Origin: Paracoccaceae bacterium
GTDB lineage: Bacteria; Pseudomonadota; Alphaproteobacteria; Rhodobacterales; Rhodobacteraceae
NCBI GenBank assembly: GCA_030066905.1
Contig: JASJAR010000008.1
Coordinates: forward strand, 1-42,931
Length of the DNA stretch: 42,931 nucleotides
Direction of reading: 5' to 3'
Part shown: positions 15,051-23,483 of the stretch, piece after piece
Position numbering within the stretch: position 1 is the stretch's first letter
Layout: every line of letters begins with the position of its first letter
Translations under genes and position numbers: made by a program
Notes under the pieces: model-generated
Database searches by the model: none
Told to the model about the DNA's origin: nothing
What the model saw: only the letters and a program-made list of their open reading frames with translations

Positions 15051-15923
15051 ATGCATCGGGCGACGCTCGTTCTCGACTGCAAAAACCATCACGGCGAAGG
15101 TATTTTCTGGAATGCCGCCGACGCCCGGGTCTGGTGGACCGACATCGAGGGCAAGGCGCTGTGGTCGTTCGACCCCGCCACCGGCGCTTCCGAAAAGACC
15201 GACATGCCCGACCGGGTCTGCTGCTTTGCGCCGCGCGCGGGGGGCGGGCTGATCGTCGCCTTCGCGGGGAGCGTGGCGTTCTACGATCCCAAAACCGGGG
15301 AGACCGAGACGCTTGCCGAGTTCGAGCCCGATAACCCCGGCACAAGGCTGAACGACGGGCGCACCGACCGGCAGGGCCGGTTCGTCGCGGGGGGCATGAA
15401 CGAGGCGACGGGGGCGGCGGATTCTTCGGTCATTCGCATCGATGCCGACGGCACTCTCACCACGCTGATTGACGGGGTGGCTTGTGCCAATTCCACCTGC
15501 TTCAGCCCCGACGGGCGGACGATGTTCTTCGCAGATACCCCCGAAAAGACGATCCGCGCCTATGATTACGACCCCGAGACCGGCGCGCTCGGCGCGATGC
15601 GCGTCCATGGTGATTTTTCGGGGGAGCCTGGCCTGCCGGACGGCTCCTGCGTCGATGCCGAAGGCGGGGTCTGGAATGCCGAATGGGAGGGCCGCCGCGT
15701 GGTGCACGTGGCCCCCGGGGGCACCATCGACCGGGTGATCGAGGTGCCGACCTGGAAGCCCACCTGCTGCGCCTTCGGCGGGGAGGGGCTGGAGACGCTT
15801 TTCATTACGACGTCGCGGCTGATGAGCAGCGACGCCGATCTGGCGGAGGACCCTCATGCGGGGGGTCTCTTCGCCGTCACACCAGGGGTGAGGGGCGTCG
15901 AGGATGCGCCCTTTGCCGGTTAA
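15051..15923 (+). CDS. SMP-30/gluconolactonase-family sugar lactonase
   Basis: A 290-residue six-bladed propeller of the SMP-30/LRE family, which opens sugar lactones to aldonic acids using one metal ion. Metal and substrate residues lie in NHHGEGIFW (Glu16), RLNDGRTDRQGRF (Asn about 101), CANSTCFSPDGRTMFFADT (Asn about 145) and DGSCVDAEGGVWNAEW (Asp about 199). There is no signal peptide, so it acts in the cytoplasm after uptake. It is the first gene behind the regulated promoter, 27 bp before the binding-protein gene. The lactone is probably formed by a sugar dehydrogenase that is not in this island. Confidence 0.92.
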   Translation: MHRATLVLDCKNHHGEGIFWNAADARVWWTDIEGKALWSFDPATGASEKTDMPDRVCCFAPRAGGGLIVAFAGSVAFYDPKTGETETLAEFEPDNPGTRLNDGRTDRQGRFVAGGMNEATGAADSSVIRIDADGTLTTLIDGVACANSTCFSPDGRTMFFADTPEKTIRAYDYDPETGALGAMRVHGDFSGEPGLPDGSCVDAEGGVWNAEWEGRRVVHVAPGGTIDRVIEVPTWKPTCCAFGGEGLETLFITTSRLMSSDADLAEDPHAGGLFAVTPGVRGVEDAPFAG

Positions 15924-15950
15924 CCGATGCCACATCCCAGGGAGGAAACC

Positions 15951-16979
15951 ATGACATCGCTTTCGAAGTTCCTGACCACCGCAGCCGTGACCGGCCTTGC
16001 CGGCACGGCCTTTGCCGCCGACTACCCCGCGCCTGTGCCGATGCAGGAGGGCGCCCAGGCCGATCTGTCGGCCCTGTCGAACGACGGCGATCTGCGCATC
16101 GCCTACATGCCGCCTGCGACCGAGTTCAACTACTACATCGCCATCGGCGAGGGGATCGAAGCGGCGGCCGCTGAGGCCGGCGTCGAGGTCTTCATGCTCG
16201 CGCCGCAATCGGGGTCGGACATCAACGGCCAGATGGGGATGATCCAGGACGTCATCACCCAGGATGTGGACGCGATCATCCTGTCCACCCATGACGAGGC
16301 GGCCGCGGCCCCGCTCGTCACCCGCGCGGTCGAAAACGGCATCGCGGTGGTGATCGTCAATTCCGACATCGCTAACTTCCCCACGCCGGTCCACGGGGTG
16401 GTGGGTTATTCGCAGCGCAACGGCACCCATGCCATCGGCGAGTATCTCGTTGAGATGTCGGGGGGCGATGCGCTCAAGGTTGGGGTGATCGAGGGCCTGC
16501 CGGGCTACCACTCCACCGAGCGCGTGGGCGGCTTCCTCGACGGGATCGAAGGGGCCGACAACATCGAGGTCGTCGCCTCCATCGCGGGCGGCTGGAATGT
16601 CGAGGGCGGCAACACCGCGGGCATGGACCTTCTCCAGGCCAACCCCGATATCGACGTTCTGTTCGCGGCCAACGATTACATGATCATGGGGGCAGCACTT
16701 GCGTCGAAGGCGCTCGGCAAGTCCGACCTCGTGCTTCTGGGCAATGACGGCGACACCGCAGCGCTCGAAGAGATCAGCGCGGGCTCGGTGTCGGCCACGG
16801 TCAACACCTCGCCCTTCATCATGGGCCAGATCGCGCTCGATGTGACCCTGGATGCACTGAACGGCGACTTCGCCGGCGGGTTCGTCGAAACGCCGACGAC
16901 GATTGTCGACGCCGACAATGTCCTCCCTGTGCTTCAGGACGCCGACAGCCTCTATCCGAAGCCGTCGAAAACCTACTGA
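15951..16979 (+). CDS. Sugar ABC transporter, periplasmic binding protein (RbsB-like)
   Basis: A 342-residue type I periplasmic binding protein of the CUT2 class. The signal peptide is MTSLSKFLTTAAVTGLAGTA followed by FA, with cleavage after about residue 22. The mature part shows IAYMPPATEFNYYIAIGEGI, then QDVITQDVDAIILST, VVIVNSDI and the hinge-region VLFAANDYMIMGAALA and VLLGNDGD. GGGAGG lies just before the ATG at 15951; the upstream ATG at 15927 would add eight residues and lacks a good ribosome site. It delivers the substrate to the permease encoded two genes on. Specificity cannot be read, though the neighbours suggest an aldose or sugar acid. Confidence 0.92.
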   Translation: MTSLSKFLTTAAVTGLAGTAFAADYPAPVPMQEGAQADLSALSNDGDLRIAYMPPATEFNYYIAIGEGIEAAAAEAGVEVFMLAPQSGSDINGQMGMIQDVITQDVDAIILSTHDEAAAAPLVTRAVENGIAVVIVNSDIANFPTPVHGVVGYSQRNGTHAIGEYLVEMSGGDALKVGVIEGLPGYHSTERVGGFLDGIEGADNIEVVASIAGGWNVEGGNTAGMDLLQANPDIDVLFAANDYMIMGAALASKALGKSDLVLLGNDGDTAALEEISAGSVSATVNTSPFIMGQIALDVTLDALNGDFAGGFVETPTTIVDADNVLPVLQDADSLYPKPSKTY

Positions 16980-16988
16980 GGCCACTCA

Positions 16989-17016
16989 CGGCCCCGTGCG
17001 CCAGCGCGCGGGGCCG
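16989..17016 (+). other. Stem-loop between binding-protein and ATPase genes
   Basis: CGGCCCCGTGCG (16989-17000) pairs with CGCGCGGGGCCG (17005-17016) as a 12-bp stem with one wobble and a CCAG loop. There is no T-run, so full termination is unlikely. Such stem-loops after binding-protein genes commonly protect the 5' mRNA and raise binding-protein output over the membrane components. Confidence 0.6.
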
Positions 17017-17042
17017 CCTTTCCCCCCCGAACCGGCAGAGCC

Positions 17043-18554
17043 ATGACCCGAGCGCCGCGCACCGACACTCCCGCCTGGGAGGCAAGCGACCTGACCAAGG
17101 TCTTCCCCGGCGTCGTCGCGAACGATGCGGTGAACCTCAAGGTCTACCCCGGCGAGATCCACGGGCTTCTCGGTGAGAACGGCTGCGGGAAATCGACGCT
17201 GATCAAGGCGCTGATGGGGGTGCACCAGCCCGATGGCGGGGCGATCCTGCGGGACGGCGTGGAGCTTCGCATCGCCGACCCGACCGCGGCGCGCAAGGCC
17301 GGGGTCGCCGCCGTGTTCCAGGAATTTTCGCTGATCCCGACGCTCTCTGTCGCCGAGAACGTCCATCTCGGCCGGCTGCCCGGCTCGACCCTGAAGATCG
17401 ACTGGGCGGGGATGAAAGCCCGCGCCCGCGAGGTGCTGACGCGGCTTAACGTGGAGATCGACCCCGAGGCCGTCGTCGGCGAGCTTTCGGTGGCCGACCA
17501 GCAGCTCGTGGAGATCGCCAAGGCCATCGCCACCGATGCGACGATGCTCATTCTCGACGAGCCGACGACCGCACTCGGGCTCGACGAGATCGCCGAACTC
17601 CACCGGGTCTTGAAGGGTCTGAAGGCGCAAGGGACGGCGATGGTCTACATCTCGCACCGGCTCGACGAGGTGGTCGATCTCGTCGATTGCGTGACCGTGA
17701 TGAAGGACGGGCGCGTCGTCTCGACGCCCGAGGCGACGCCGGTGAGCATCGAAGCCATCGTCGGCGCGATGATCGGGGAGGTGTCGGAGCATTACCCGAA
17801 GTCGCCTTCGGTCACGCAAGAGGTGGCGCTCGAATTGCGCGACGTGACCACTGCGAACCGCGTGAACGGCGCGAGCTTCACCGTCCATCGCGGCGAGGTC
17901 CTGGGCCTCGGCGGGGTTCTGGGCTCGGGGCGGACCGAGATCGTCCGCGCGATCTTCGGGGTCGATCCGCTGACGGGCGGCGAGGTGTTTGTCGGCGGGG
18001 AGCCGGTGCGCTTCCGCTCGCCCCATGACGCCGTTGCCGCCGGGGTCGCGCTGGTGCCGGAAAACCGCAAGGCGGACGGGCTTTTCTTCAACTTCGCGGG
18101 GCTTCAGAACATCTCGGTCTCGAAGCTCGACCGGCTCGGCCCCAGCGCCGCGATGAGCCTTGGCCGCGAGCGCGCGCTCGGCCGCGACCTCATCGGCAAG
18201 CTCGAAATCACCCCGGCGGCCGAAGAGCGGCTCGTCGGGCTTCTCTCTGGCGGCAACCAGCAGAAGATCGTCATCGCCCGCTGGCTCTTTGCAGAGGCGC
18301 GGGTATTTCTCCTCGACGAGCCCACCCAAGGGATCGACGTCGGCGCCAAGATCGCCGTTTACAGGCTCATCAACGAACTCACCGCCGCCGGCCATGCGGT
18401 GGTGCTGATCTCGTCGGACCATGACGAGCTGATGGCGATCTCGGACCGGATCGCCATCGTCCGCCAGGGGCGGGTGACCGACATTCGCGCCGCCGAAGCG
18501 TTCGAGAAATCCGACCTCGTCCGCGCCTCGGCCGAGAGGGAGAAAGCCGCATGA
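17043..18554 (+). CDS. Sugar ABC transporter, double ATPase (RbsA/MglA-like)
   Basis: A 503-residue CUT2-type ATPase with two nucleotide-binding domains. Domain 1 has an intact Walker A GENGCGKST (44-52), Walker B MLILDEPTTAL and a degenerate signature LSVADQQ. Domain 2 has a degenerate P-loop (GSGRTEIVRAI, lacking GKS/T), an intact LSGGNQQK signature and Walker B VFLLDEPTQGIDVG. This asymmetry is normal for RbsA/MglA/XylG. It overlaps the permease gene by 4 bp (ATGA). It powers import together with the flanking binding protein and permease. Confidence 0.95.
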   Translation: MTRAPRTDTPAWEASDLTKVFPGVVANDAVNLKVYPGEIHGLLGENGCGKSTLIKALMGVHQPDGGAILRDGVELRIADPTAARKAGVAAVFQEFSLIPTLSVAENVHLGRLPGSTLKIDWAGMKARAREVLTRLNVEIDPEAVVGELSVADQQLVEIAKAIATDATMLILDEPTTALGLDEIAELHRVLKGLKAQGTAMVYISHRLDEVVDLVDCVTVMKDGRVVSTPEATPVSIEAIVGAMIGEVSEHYPKSPSVTQEVALELRDVTTANRVNGASFTVHRGEVLGLGGVLGSGRTEIVRAIFGVDPLTGGEVFVGGEPVRFRSPHDAVAAGVALVPENRKADGLFFNFAGLQNISVSKLDRLGPSAAMSLGRERALGRDLIGKLEITPAAEERLVGLLSGGNQQKIVIARWLFAEARVFLLDEPTQGIDVGAKIAVYRLINELTAAGHAVVLISSDHDELMAISDRIAIVRQGRVTDIRAAEAFEKSDLVRASAEREKAA

Positions 18555-19525
18555 ACGCGCTCGCCAAATCGCCTATCGCCGCACCGCTTCTGGCGCTTCT
18601 TCTGGTCATCGCGGTCACCGCGTTCTCGACGCCGCGCTTTCTCGACACCGGGAACCTCTCGAACCTCGCCCTTCAGGTCTCGATCGTCGCCATCGTCGCC
18701 ATCGGGTCGACCTTCGTCATTCTCACCGGCGGGATCGACCTCTCCCCGGGCTCGGCCATCGCGCTTCTGACGATGGTCTTCGCGGTGTCGGTGAAGTTCG
18801 CGGGCGTGCCGCTGCCGGTGGCGATCCTGCTCACGATTGCCCTCGGCGGCGTGCTCGGCGCGCTTTTGGGGCTGCTCTCGGCCTACCTGCGCATCCCGGC
18901 CTTCATCACCACGCTCGCCGCTCTTTCGGCCTTCCGGGGCGTGGCGTTCATGTTCAACAACGGCTCGCCCGTCTTCTCCGTGCATCCCGCCCTTGAGACG
19001 ATCTTTTACGGCACGGCGGCCGGGCTGCCCCTGCCGCTTTTCTACCTCGTGGCCCTCTATGCGTTGGCCTGGTACGTTCTGAAATACACCGCCTTTGGTC
19101 GGTCAATCTATGCCGTCGGCGGCAACCCGGGCGCGGCCGCCCTTTCGGGGCTCAGCGTGCGGCGCATCCAGTTTCTGGCTTTCGTCATCGCCGGAGCCGC
19201 CGCCGGTGTCGGCGCGGTGCTGATGGCCGCGCGGCTGAACTCGGGCTCGCCGAACTACGGCGTCGGACTCGAACTTTCTGCCATCGCCGCGGCCGTGATC
19301 GGTGGAGCGAGCCTCGCCGGCGGGCGCGGCAACATCATCAACACCCTCATCGGGGCGCTGACCATCGTCATCGTCCAGAACGGGCTCAACCTCAACGCGG
19401 TGCCGACCTCGGTCCAGACCGTGGTGATCGGCGCGATCATCGTCATCGCGGTCGGCATCGACATGTGGCGCAACGAGCTAGGCGGGACGCTGCAACGGCT
19501 CACCCGCTTCGGCAGGACATCGTAG
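18551..19525 (+). CDS. Sugar ABC transporter, permease (RbsC-like)
   Basis: A 324-residue integral membrane protein with about nine to ten hydrophobic segments. CUT2 permease hallmarks are FVILTGGIDLSPGS (about 56-69), GVLGALLGLLSAYLRIPAF (about 97-115) with ITTLAAL, and the EAA-like loop AVGGNPGAAALSGLSVRRI (about 191-209). GGASLAGGRGNIINTLIGA follows near the end. The start overlaps the ATPase stop (ATGA), indicating translational coupling. A single permease presumably forms the homodimeric pore. Confidence 0.95.
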   Translation: MNALAKSPIAAPLLALLLVIAVTAFSTPRFLDTGNLSNLALQVSIVAIVAIGSTFVILTGGIDLSPGSAIALLTMVFAVSVKFAGVPLPVAILLTIALGGVLGALLGLLSAYLRIPAFITTLAALSAFRGVAFMFNNGSPVFSVHPALETIFYGTAAGLPLPLFYLVALYALAWYVLKYTAFGRSIYAVGGNPGAAALSGLSVRRIQFLAFVIAGAAAGVGAVLMAARLNSGSPNYGVGLELSAIAAAVIGGASLAGGRGNIINTLIGALTIVIVQNGLNLNAVPTSVQTVVIGAIIVIAVGIDMWRNELGGTLQRLTRFGRTS

Positions 19526-19542
19526 AAAAAAGGACCAAACCC

Positions 19543-20037
19543 ATGGCCGCAATCACGTTTTCCCATATCGGCATCACCGTGCCCGACCTCGAAAAGGCGG
19601 TGGAGTTCTACTCGAAGGCCTTCGACCTCTACGTCATCATGCCACCCACCGAAATTCTCCATGACGACAGCGCCATCGGCCAGATGTGCGACGACGTTTT
19701 CGGCGAGGGCTGGGGGTCGTTCCGCATCGCGCATCTGTCCACCGGCGACGGGATCGGGATCGAGCTGTTCGAGTTCCCGACCACCAAGCCGGAGGAAAAC
19801 GCCTTCGAATACTGGCGCCCGGGGCTCTTTCACTTCTGCTTTCAGGACGAAAAGCTCGAAGAGCGCGTCAAGCGGATCGAGGAGTTGGGCGGCAAGCAGC
19901 GGATGGCGCAAGTGCGCAAGTACTACCCCGGCGAGAAACCCTACCGGATGGTCTATTGCGAGGACCCGTTCGGCAACATCGTCGAGCTTTACAGCCATTC
20001 CTACGAGCTGACGTATTCCGCCGGGGCCTATGTCTGA
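19543..20037 (+). CDS. VOC-superfamily (glyoxalase-like) protein
   Basis: A 164-residue vicinal-oxygen-chelate protein. The N-terminal FSHIGITVPDLEKAVEFY places a metal-ligand His at about residue 7. GIGIELFEF supplies the first-half acidic ligand, GLFHFCFQ the second His, and MVYCEDPFGNIVELYS the closing Glu, so the usual His-Glu-His-Glu set is present. Members isomerise, cleave or epimerise 2-hydroxy or 2-keto compounds; the substrate is not readable. In this operon it could act on a keto-acid or on a ring-opened sugar. ATG at 19543 fits the domain start and follows a weak AAAGGA. Confidence 0.85.
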   Translation: MAAITFSHIGITVPDLEKAVEFYSKAFDLYVIMPPTEILHDDSAIGQMCDDVFGEGWGSFRIAHLSTGDGIGIELFEFPTTKPEENAFEYWRPGLFHFCFQDEKLEERVKRIEELGGKQRMAQVRKYYPGEKPYRMVYCEDPFGNIVELYSHSYELTYSAGAYV

Positions 20038-20052
20038 GCGAGGGAGGCTGCC

Positions 20053-21051
20053 ATGAGCGAACGACCCAAGGTCGTCATCACCGACTACGATTACGGCAAT
20101 CTCGACATCGAGACGGCGATACTCGAAGCCGCCGGCGCCGAGGTCGTGGGGCTTCAGGCGAAGTCGGAGGAGGATCTCGCCGAGTACGCTCGCGACTGCA
20201 CCGCGATGATGAACCAGTACGCCCGGATCGGGCGGGCCACCATCGAGCGGATGGAGCGCTGCAAGGTGATCGCCCGCTACGGCGTGGGCGTCGATATCGT
20301 CGATGTGGCCGCCGCCACCGAGCGGGGCATTCTGGTGACGAATGTACAGGATTACTGCACCGAGGAGGTCGCCGACCATGCCGTGGCGCTGTGGCTGACC
20401 CTGGCGCGGCGGCTCTTCGACTACGACCGGGCGACGCACAAGGGCATCTGGCGCTGGCAGTCGGGCCAGCCGATCCGTCGGCTGCGCGGCAGGACCCTGG
20501 GGATCGTGTCTTTCGGGCGGATCGGGCAGGCGATTTCGGACCGCGTGAAGGGGTTCGGCGTGAAGGTCGTCGCCTATGACCCGTTCCTCGACGCGGGCGT
20601 GGCAAAGTCCCACGGCGTCGAGCTTGTCGACAAGGCCGGGCTGCTCAAGCGGTCCGACTACATCCTGATGCAGGCGCCGATGACGCCGGAGACGCGCCAC
20701 TTCCTCGGCGAGGCGGAGTTCGCGGCGATGAAGCCGGGGGCCATTCTCGTCAATACCGGCCGGGGCCCGACCGTCGACAACAAGGCCCTTTACCGCGCTC
20801 TGACTGAAGGCACCCTCGCCGCCGCGGGGCTCGACGACCCCGAGGAGGAGCCCGCCAAGCGCGCCCATTGGAGCCCCGACGACAACCCGATTTTCACCCT
20901 CCCGAATGTCGTCGTCACGCCCCACGCGGCCTATTACTCCGAGGAATCGATCCAGGCCGCCCGGGAGACGGCGGCCTCGGAAGTCGCCCGCGTGCTCACC
21001 GGCCAGGCGCCGAAATACCCCGTCAACGCCGCGGCACTTGCCGCAGTCTGA
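20053..21051 (+). CDS. CtBP-like D-2-hydroxyacid dehydrogenase
   Basis: A 332-residue NAD-dependent dehydrogenase of the D-isomer 2-hydroxyacid family, close to the C-terminal-binding-protein group. The nucleotide fold is LGIVSFGRIGQAISDRVKGF (about 150-169) with the acidic strand end VVAYD. Catalytic residues are Arg in VNTGRGPTVD (about 237), Glu in the DDPEEEP region and His in VVTPHAAYYSEES (about 295). It probably interconverts a 2-hydroxy acid and a 2-keto acid in the pathway. It lies 15 bp after the VOC gene and 20 bp before the RraA-like gene. Confidence 0.88.
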   Translation: MSERPKVVITDYDYGNLDIETAILEAAGAEVVGLQAKSEEDLAEYARDCTAMMNQYARIGRATIERMERCKVIARYGVGVDIVDVAAATERGILVTNVQDYCTEEVADHAVALWLTLARRLFDYDRATHKGIWRWQSGQPIRRLRGRTLGIVSFGRIGQAISDRVKGFGVKVVAYDPFLDAGVAKSHGVELVDKAGLLKRSDYILMQAPMTPETRHFLGEAEFAAMKPGAILVNTGRGPTVDNKALYRALTEGTLAAAGLDDPEEEPAKRAHWSPDDNPIFTLPNVVVTPHAAYYSEESIQAARETAASEVARVLTGQAPKYPVNAAALAAV

Positions 21052-21071
21052 CCCGCCAAAAAGAGGCCCCA

Positions 21072-21743
21072 ATGCTGCAAGTCTACAACGAATTCGACCG
21101 CCGGCCCGACCTTCTCGCGAAGTTCGACGAGGTGGTGAAATGCTACTCCGCAACGGCCGTTTTCGCCGATGTCCAGTACCGTATGGGTGTGATGGACAGC
21201 GGCATAAAACCCGCCTTCCGCGCCAAGACCTGCGGTCAGGCGATCACCGTCCAGCTTTCGAAGGGCGATCTCGTCGACCCCTTGAAGGCGCTCGAAATGG
21301 GCCAGCCGGGCGATGTGATCGTTGTCGATGCCGGCGGCGACCCCAACACCTCCGTCTGCGGCGGGCTCATGGGCGGGCTCGCCCAGAACCGGGGCATAAG
21401 GGGCATGATCGTCGACGGGGCGGGGCGCGACACCGACGAACTTGAAGACATCGGCTGGCCGATCTGGACCCGGGCAATCACGCCCCGCGGGACGCATACG
21501 ATGTTTTCGGGCCGCAAGGAGGAGCTTTCGATCAACGTCGCGATCCAATGCGGCGGCGTCGTGGTGAACCCCGGCGACTTCGTTGTCGCCGATCTGATGG
21601 GCGTGACGGTCATCCCGCTGGAGAAGGCCGAGGAAGTGGTGAAACTCGCCCAGGAACAGGCCGACCGCGAGGAGGAAACCCGCAAATGGGTCGCCAAGGG
21701 CAAAACCGTCGAGGACCTTCTCAATGAGTTCGGCCGCATCTGA
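21072..21743 (+). CDS. RraA-family protein, probable pyruvate-type aldolase or decarboxylase
   Basis: A 223-residue member of the RraA/HMG-aldolase family. The core is PGDVIVVDAGGD (about 77-88), GGLMGGLAQNRGIRGMIVDG (about 95-114) and AGRDTDEL, where Arg and Asp match the residues used by 4-hydroxy-4-methyl-2-oxoglutarate aldolases. GGVVVNPGDFVVADLMGVTVIP follows. Despite the family name, regulation of RNase E is unlikely in this metabolic operon. Since the operon has a 2-keto-3-deoxy-sugar-acid kinase but no classical KDPGal aldolase, this protein is the best candidate for the carbon-carbon cleavage step. Start ATG 21072 is followed by MLQVYNEFDRRPD; the gene overlaps dgoK by 20 bp. Confidence 0.85.
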   Translation: MLQVYNEFDRRPDLLAKFDEVVKCYSATAVFADVQYRMGVMDSGIKPAFRAKTCGQAITVQLSKGDLVDPLKALEMGQPGDVIVVDAGGDPNTSVCGGLMGGLAQNRGIRGMIVDGAGRDTDELEDIGWPIWTRAITPRGTHTMFSGRKEELSINVAIQCGGVVVNPGDFVVADLMGVTVIPLEKAEEVVKLAQEQADREEETRKWVAKGKTVEDLLNEFGRI

Positions 21744-22644
21744 GCCGACCCTGATCGGCCTCGACTGGGGGACGTCCTCGTTCAGGGCCTATCTGCTCGG
21801 CGGCGAGGGCGGTGTCCTCGAACGGCACGAAAGCCCCGACGGCATCCTCCGGGTGCCGGACCGGGACTTCGCGGGGGCGCTGGAGGCATGTCTTGCCGAT
21901 CGCGGCTGGGGTGCGATGCCGATCGTGGCCTCGGGCATGATCACGAGCCGCAACGGCTGGGTCGAGACACCCTATGCCGATCTCCCCTCGGGTCATGCTG
22001 AACTGGCCGCAGGGCTCATGGCGCACCGGACCCCGACCGGACGGGAGGTGCATTTCGTGCCGGGGCTCACCACCGTCGACGACGGCGTGCCGGACGTCAT
22101 GCGCGGCGAGGAAACCGAGATCATCGGCGCCGAGGCGCTGGGGTTCGGCGATGGCATCTATGTGATGCCCGGCACCCATGCCAAATGGGTGACGATCGAA
22201 GAGAAACGGGTCACGGCCTATGCGACCTATATGACCGGCGAGATTTTTGCCGCCCTGAAAGGCCATACGATCCTCGGGACGCTGATGGAGGCCGACGGGA
22301 CGTTTCATGCAGAAGCGTTTGCGCGCGGCGTGGAGGCGGCGAAGGCCCGGGGCACGGAACTTCTGCACACGCTCTTCTCGGTGCGCACGCTGCCGCTTTT
22401 CGAGCGGTTGGCCCCTGTCGAACTGACCGACTACATGTCGGGCATCCTGATCGGGGCGGAGATCGCAGCGGGCCGGGCGCGGTTCGGCGCGGTGTCGAGC
22501 GTCGTCCTTTTGGGCAAGCCCGCGCTCCAGGAGCGCTACCGGCTGGCGCTCGACCGGGTTGGTGTCGAAGGGCTCGGCACCCCGGCCGATTGCGCCGCGC
22601 GGGGGCAGTTCGAGATCGCCCGGGCGGCTGGTTTGATCGGCTGA
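21724..22644 (+). CDS. dgoK: 2-dehydro-3-deoxygalactonokinase
   Basis: Phosphorylates 2-keto-3-deoxygalactonate (or a close analogue) with ATP in the De Ley-Doudoroff route. The 306-residue protein has the DgoK signatures IGLDWGTSSFRAYLL (about 11-25), ASGMITSRNGWVETPYADLP (about 69-88), DDGVPDVMRGEETEIIGA and VMPGTHAKWV (about 149-158), then TYMTGEIFAAL. It starts inside the RraA-like gene, so translation is coupled. No dgoA-type aldolase or aldonate dehydratase is adjacent. It ends the island; a repeat-bearing 234-bp region separates it from irr. Confidence 0.93.
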   Translation: MSSAASEPTLIGLDWGTSSFRAYLLGGEGGVLERHESPDGILRVPDRDFAGALEACLADRGWGAMPIVASGMITSRNGWVETPYADLPSGHAELAAGLMAHRTPTGREVHFVPGLTTVDDGVPDVMRGEETEIIGAEALGFGDGIYVMPGTHAKWVTIEEKRVTAYATYMTGEIFAALKGHTILGTLMEADGTFHAEAFARGVEAAKARGTELLHTLFSVRTLPLFERLAPVELTDYMSGILIGAEIAAGRARFGAVSSVVLLGKPALQERYRLALDRVGVEGLGTPADCAARGQFEIARAAGLIG

Positions 22645-22878
22645 CGCCGAGGGGGGCGGGTCGGTTTGGCCGGTCGGGCGCGTCGGTCTCATCGAGCGAT
22701 GCACGCCCTCGGAGCCGACCCACAGGTCCGACGGAACGAGGGTGCCGTTCGTCGAGGTCCCGGATCGGGCCCGGGACGGGTATTCCGGTGATCGGCGCGC
22801 GGGGCAATGGCTTCACACGCTACCCGCTTGAGGCCGGGATCGCTCCTTGCGCCTCAGATCGTCCGTTTGGGGATTTCG
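22645..22878. repeat. Convergent intergenic region with a palindromic repeat copy
   Basis: No gene is visible between dgoK and irr. CGTCGAGGTCCCGGATCGGG begins a palindrome at 22757-22777 whose arms are GTCCCGG and CCGGGAC. It resembles the unit at 32663-32693 and belongs to the dispersed GC-rich family. The position between two gene ends would suit a two-way terminator. Confidence 0.6.
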
Positions 22879-23310
22879 TCAGGCCCGCCGAAGCCGGATC
22901 ACGACGTCGACCTTCGCCACTTCCGCCCCTTCGGGCGCCTGCGGCAGGCGGGCGATTTCGAGATCGGCGGCGGGGGCGTCGGTGAGACGGCCGCTTTCCT
23001 CCCAGTAGAAATGGGGGTGATCGTCGACCCGCGTATCGAAATAGCTCTTCGAGCCGTCGACCGTGATCTCGCGCATCAGACCCGCCTCGCAGAAGGCGCG
23101 CAGCGTATTGTAGACGGTGGCCAGGGACACCGCGTCGCCCGCCGTGCGGCTGGCGGCGTGAAGGCTCTCGGCGGTCACATGACGGTTCAGACCGTCTCCG
23201 ACCAGGAGGGCGGCGAGAGAGACGCGCTGGCGCGTCGGCCGCAGACCTGCCGAAGCAAGCCAGTCGGAGCCGCGCCGGGCCCTGTCGGTGCGCGTCGTAC
23301 CCTGTTCCAT
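22879..23310 (-). CDS. irr: Iron response regulator Irr (Fur family)
   Basis: A 143-residue Fur-superfamily protein. The DNA-binding half is LRPTRQRVSLAALLVGDG (about 23-40) with SLATVYNTLRAFCEAGL (about 62-78). The dimer/metal half has DHPHFYWEESGRLTDAP (about 97-113). It lacks the C-terminal cysteine pairs of Fur/Zur, and the DxHPHFY block is typical of Irr, which senses iron through heme in alphaproteobacteria. It is divergent from fabA, the usual arrangement in Rhodobacteraceae. Its ATG follows a promoter so closely that the mRNA may be almost leaderless. Confidence 0.9.
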   Translation of the reverse strand: MEQGTTRTDRARRGSDWLASAGLRPTRQRVSLAALLVGDGLNRHVTAESLHAASRTAGDAVSLATVYNTLRAFCEAGLMREITVDGSKSYFDTRVDDHPHFYWEESGRLTDAPAADLEIARLPQAPEGAEVAKVDVVIRLRRA

Positions 23311-23318
23311 CCTATCGC

Positions 23319-23348
23319 TATATAGGGCGCGCGGGGGCGCGATTTCAA
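23319..23348 (-). promoter_or_regulatory. Putative irr promoter, nearly leaderless
   Basis: On the minus strand TTGAAA (23348-23343), an 18-bp spacer and TATATA (23324-23319) match sigma-70 boxes well. The predicted transcript start falls around 23311-23313, one to three bases before the irr ATG at 23310. No Shine-Dalgarno fits in that space, so leaderless initiation is likely if this promoter is used. Confidence 0.5.
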
Positions 23349-23483
23349 ACTGTTTTCAGGCGCTGCGGCATCGCGTCGGCTGTTGCGTGAAGGCTGAAGG
23401 CTCCGTGCGGCGGCCCCTTGCACGGGGGCTTGGGCCTGCGATAGACCTGCGCTCCGACGGCACGCTGCCGAGGGGAGAGCCAC

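Noticed and set aside
15027..16985. Long minus-strand frame (652 codons) opposite the lactonase and binding-protein genes
   Set aside because: Shadow of recognised genes; no motif, and it would cross the GntR-controlled promoter.
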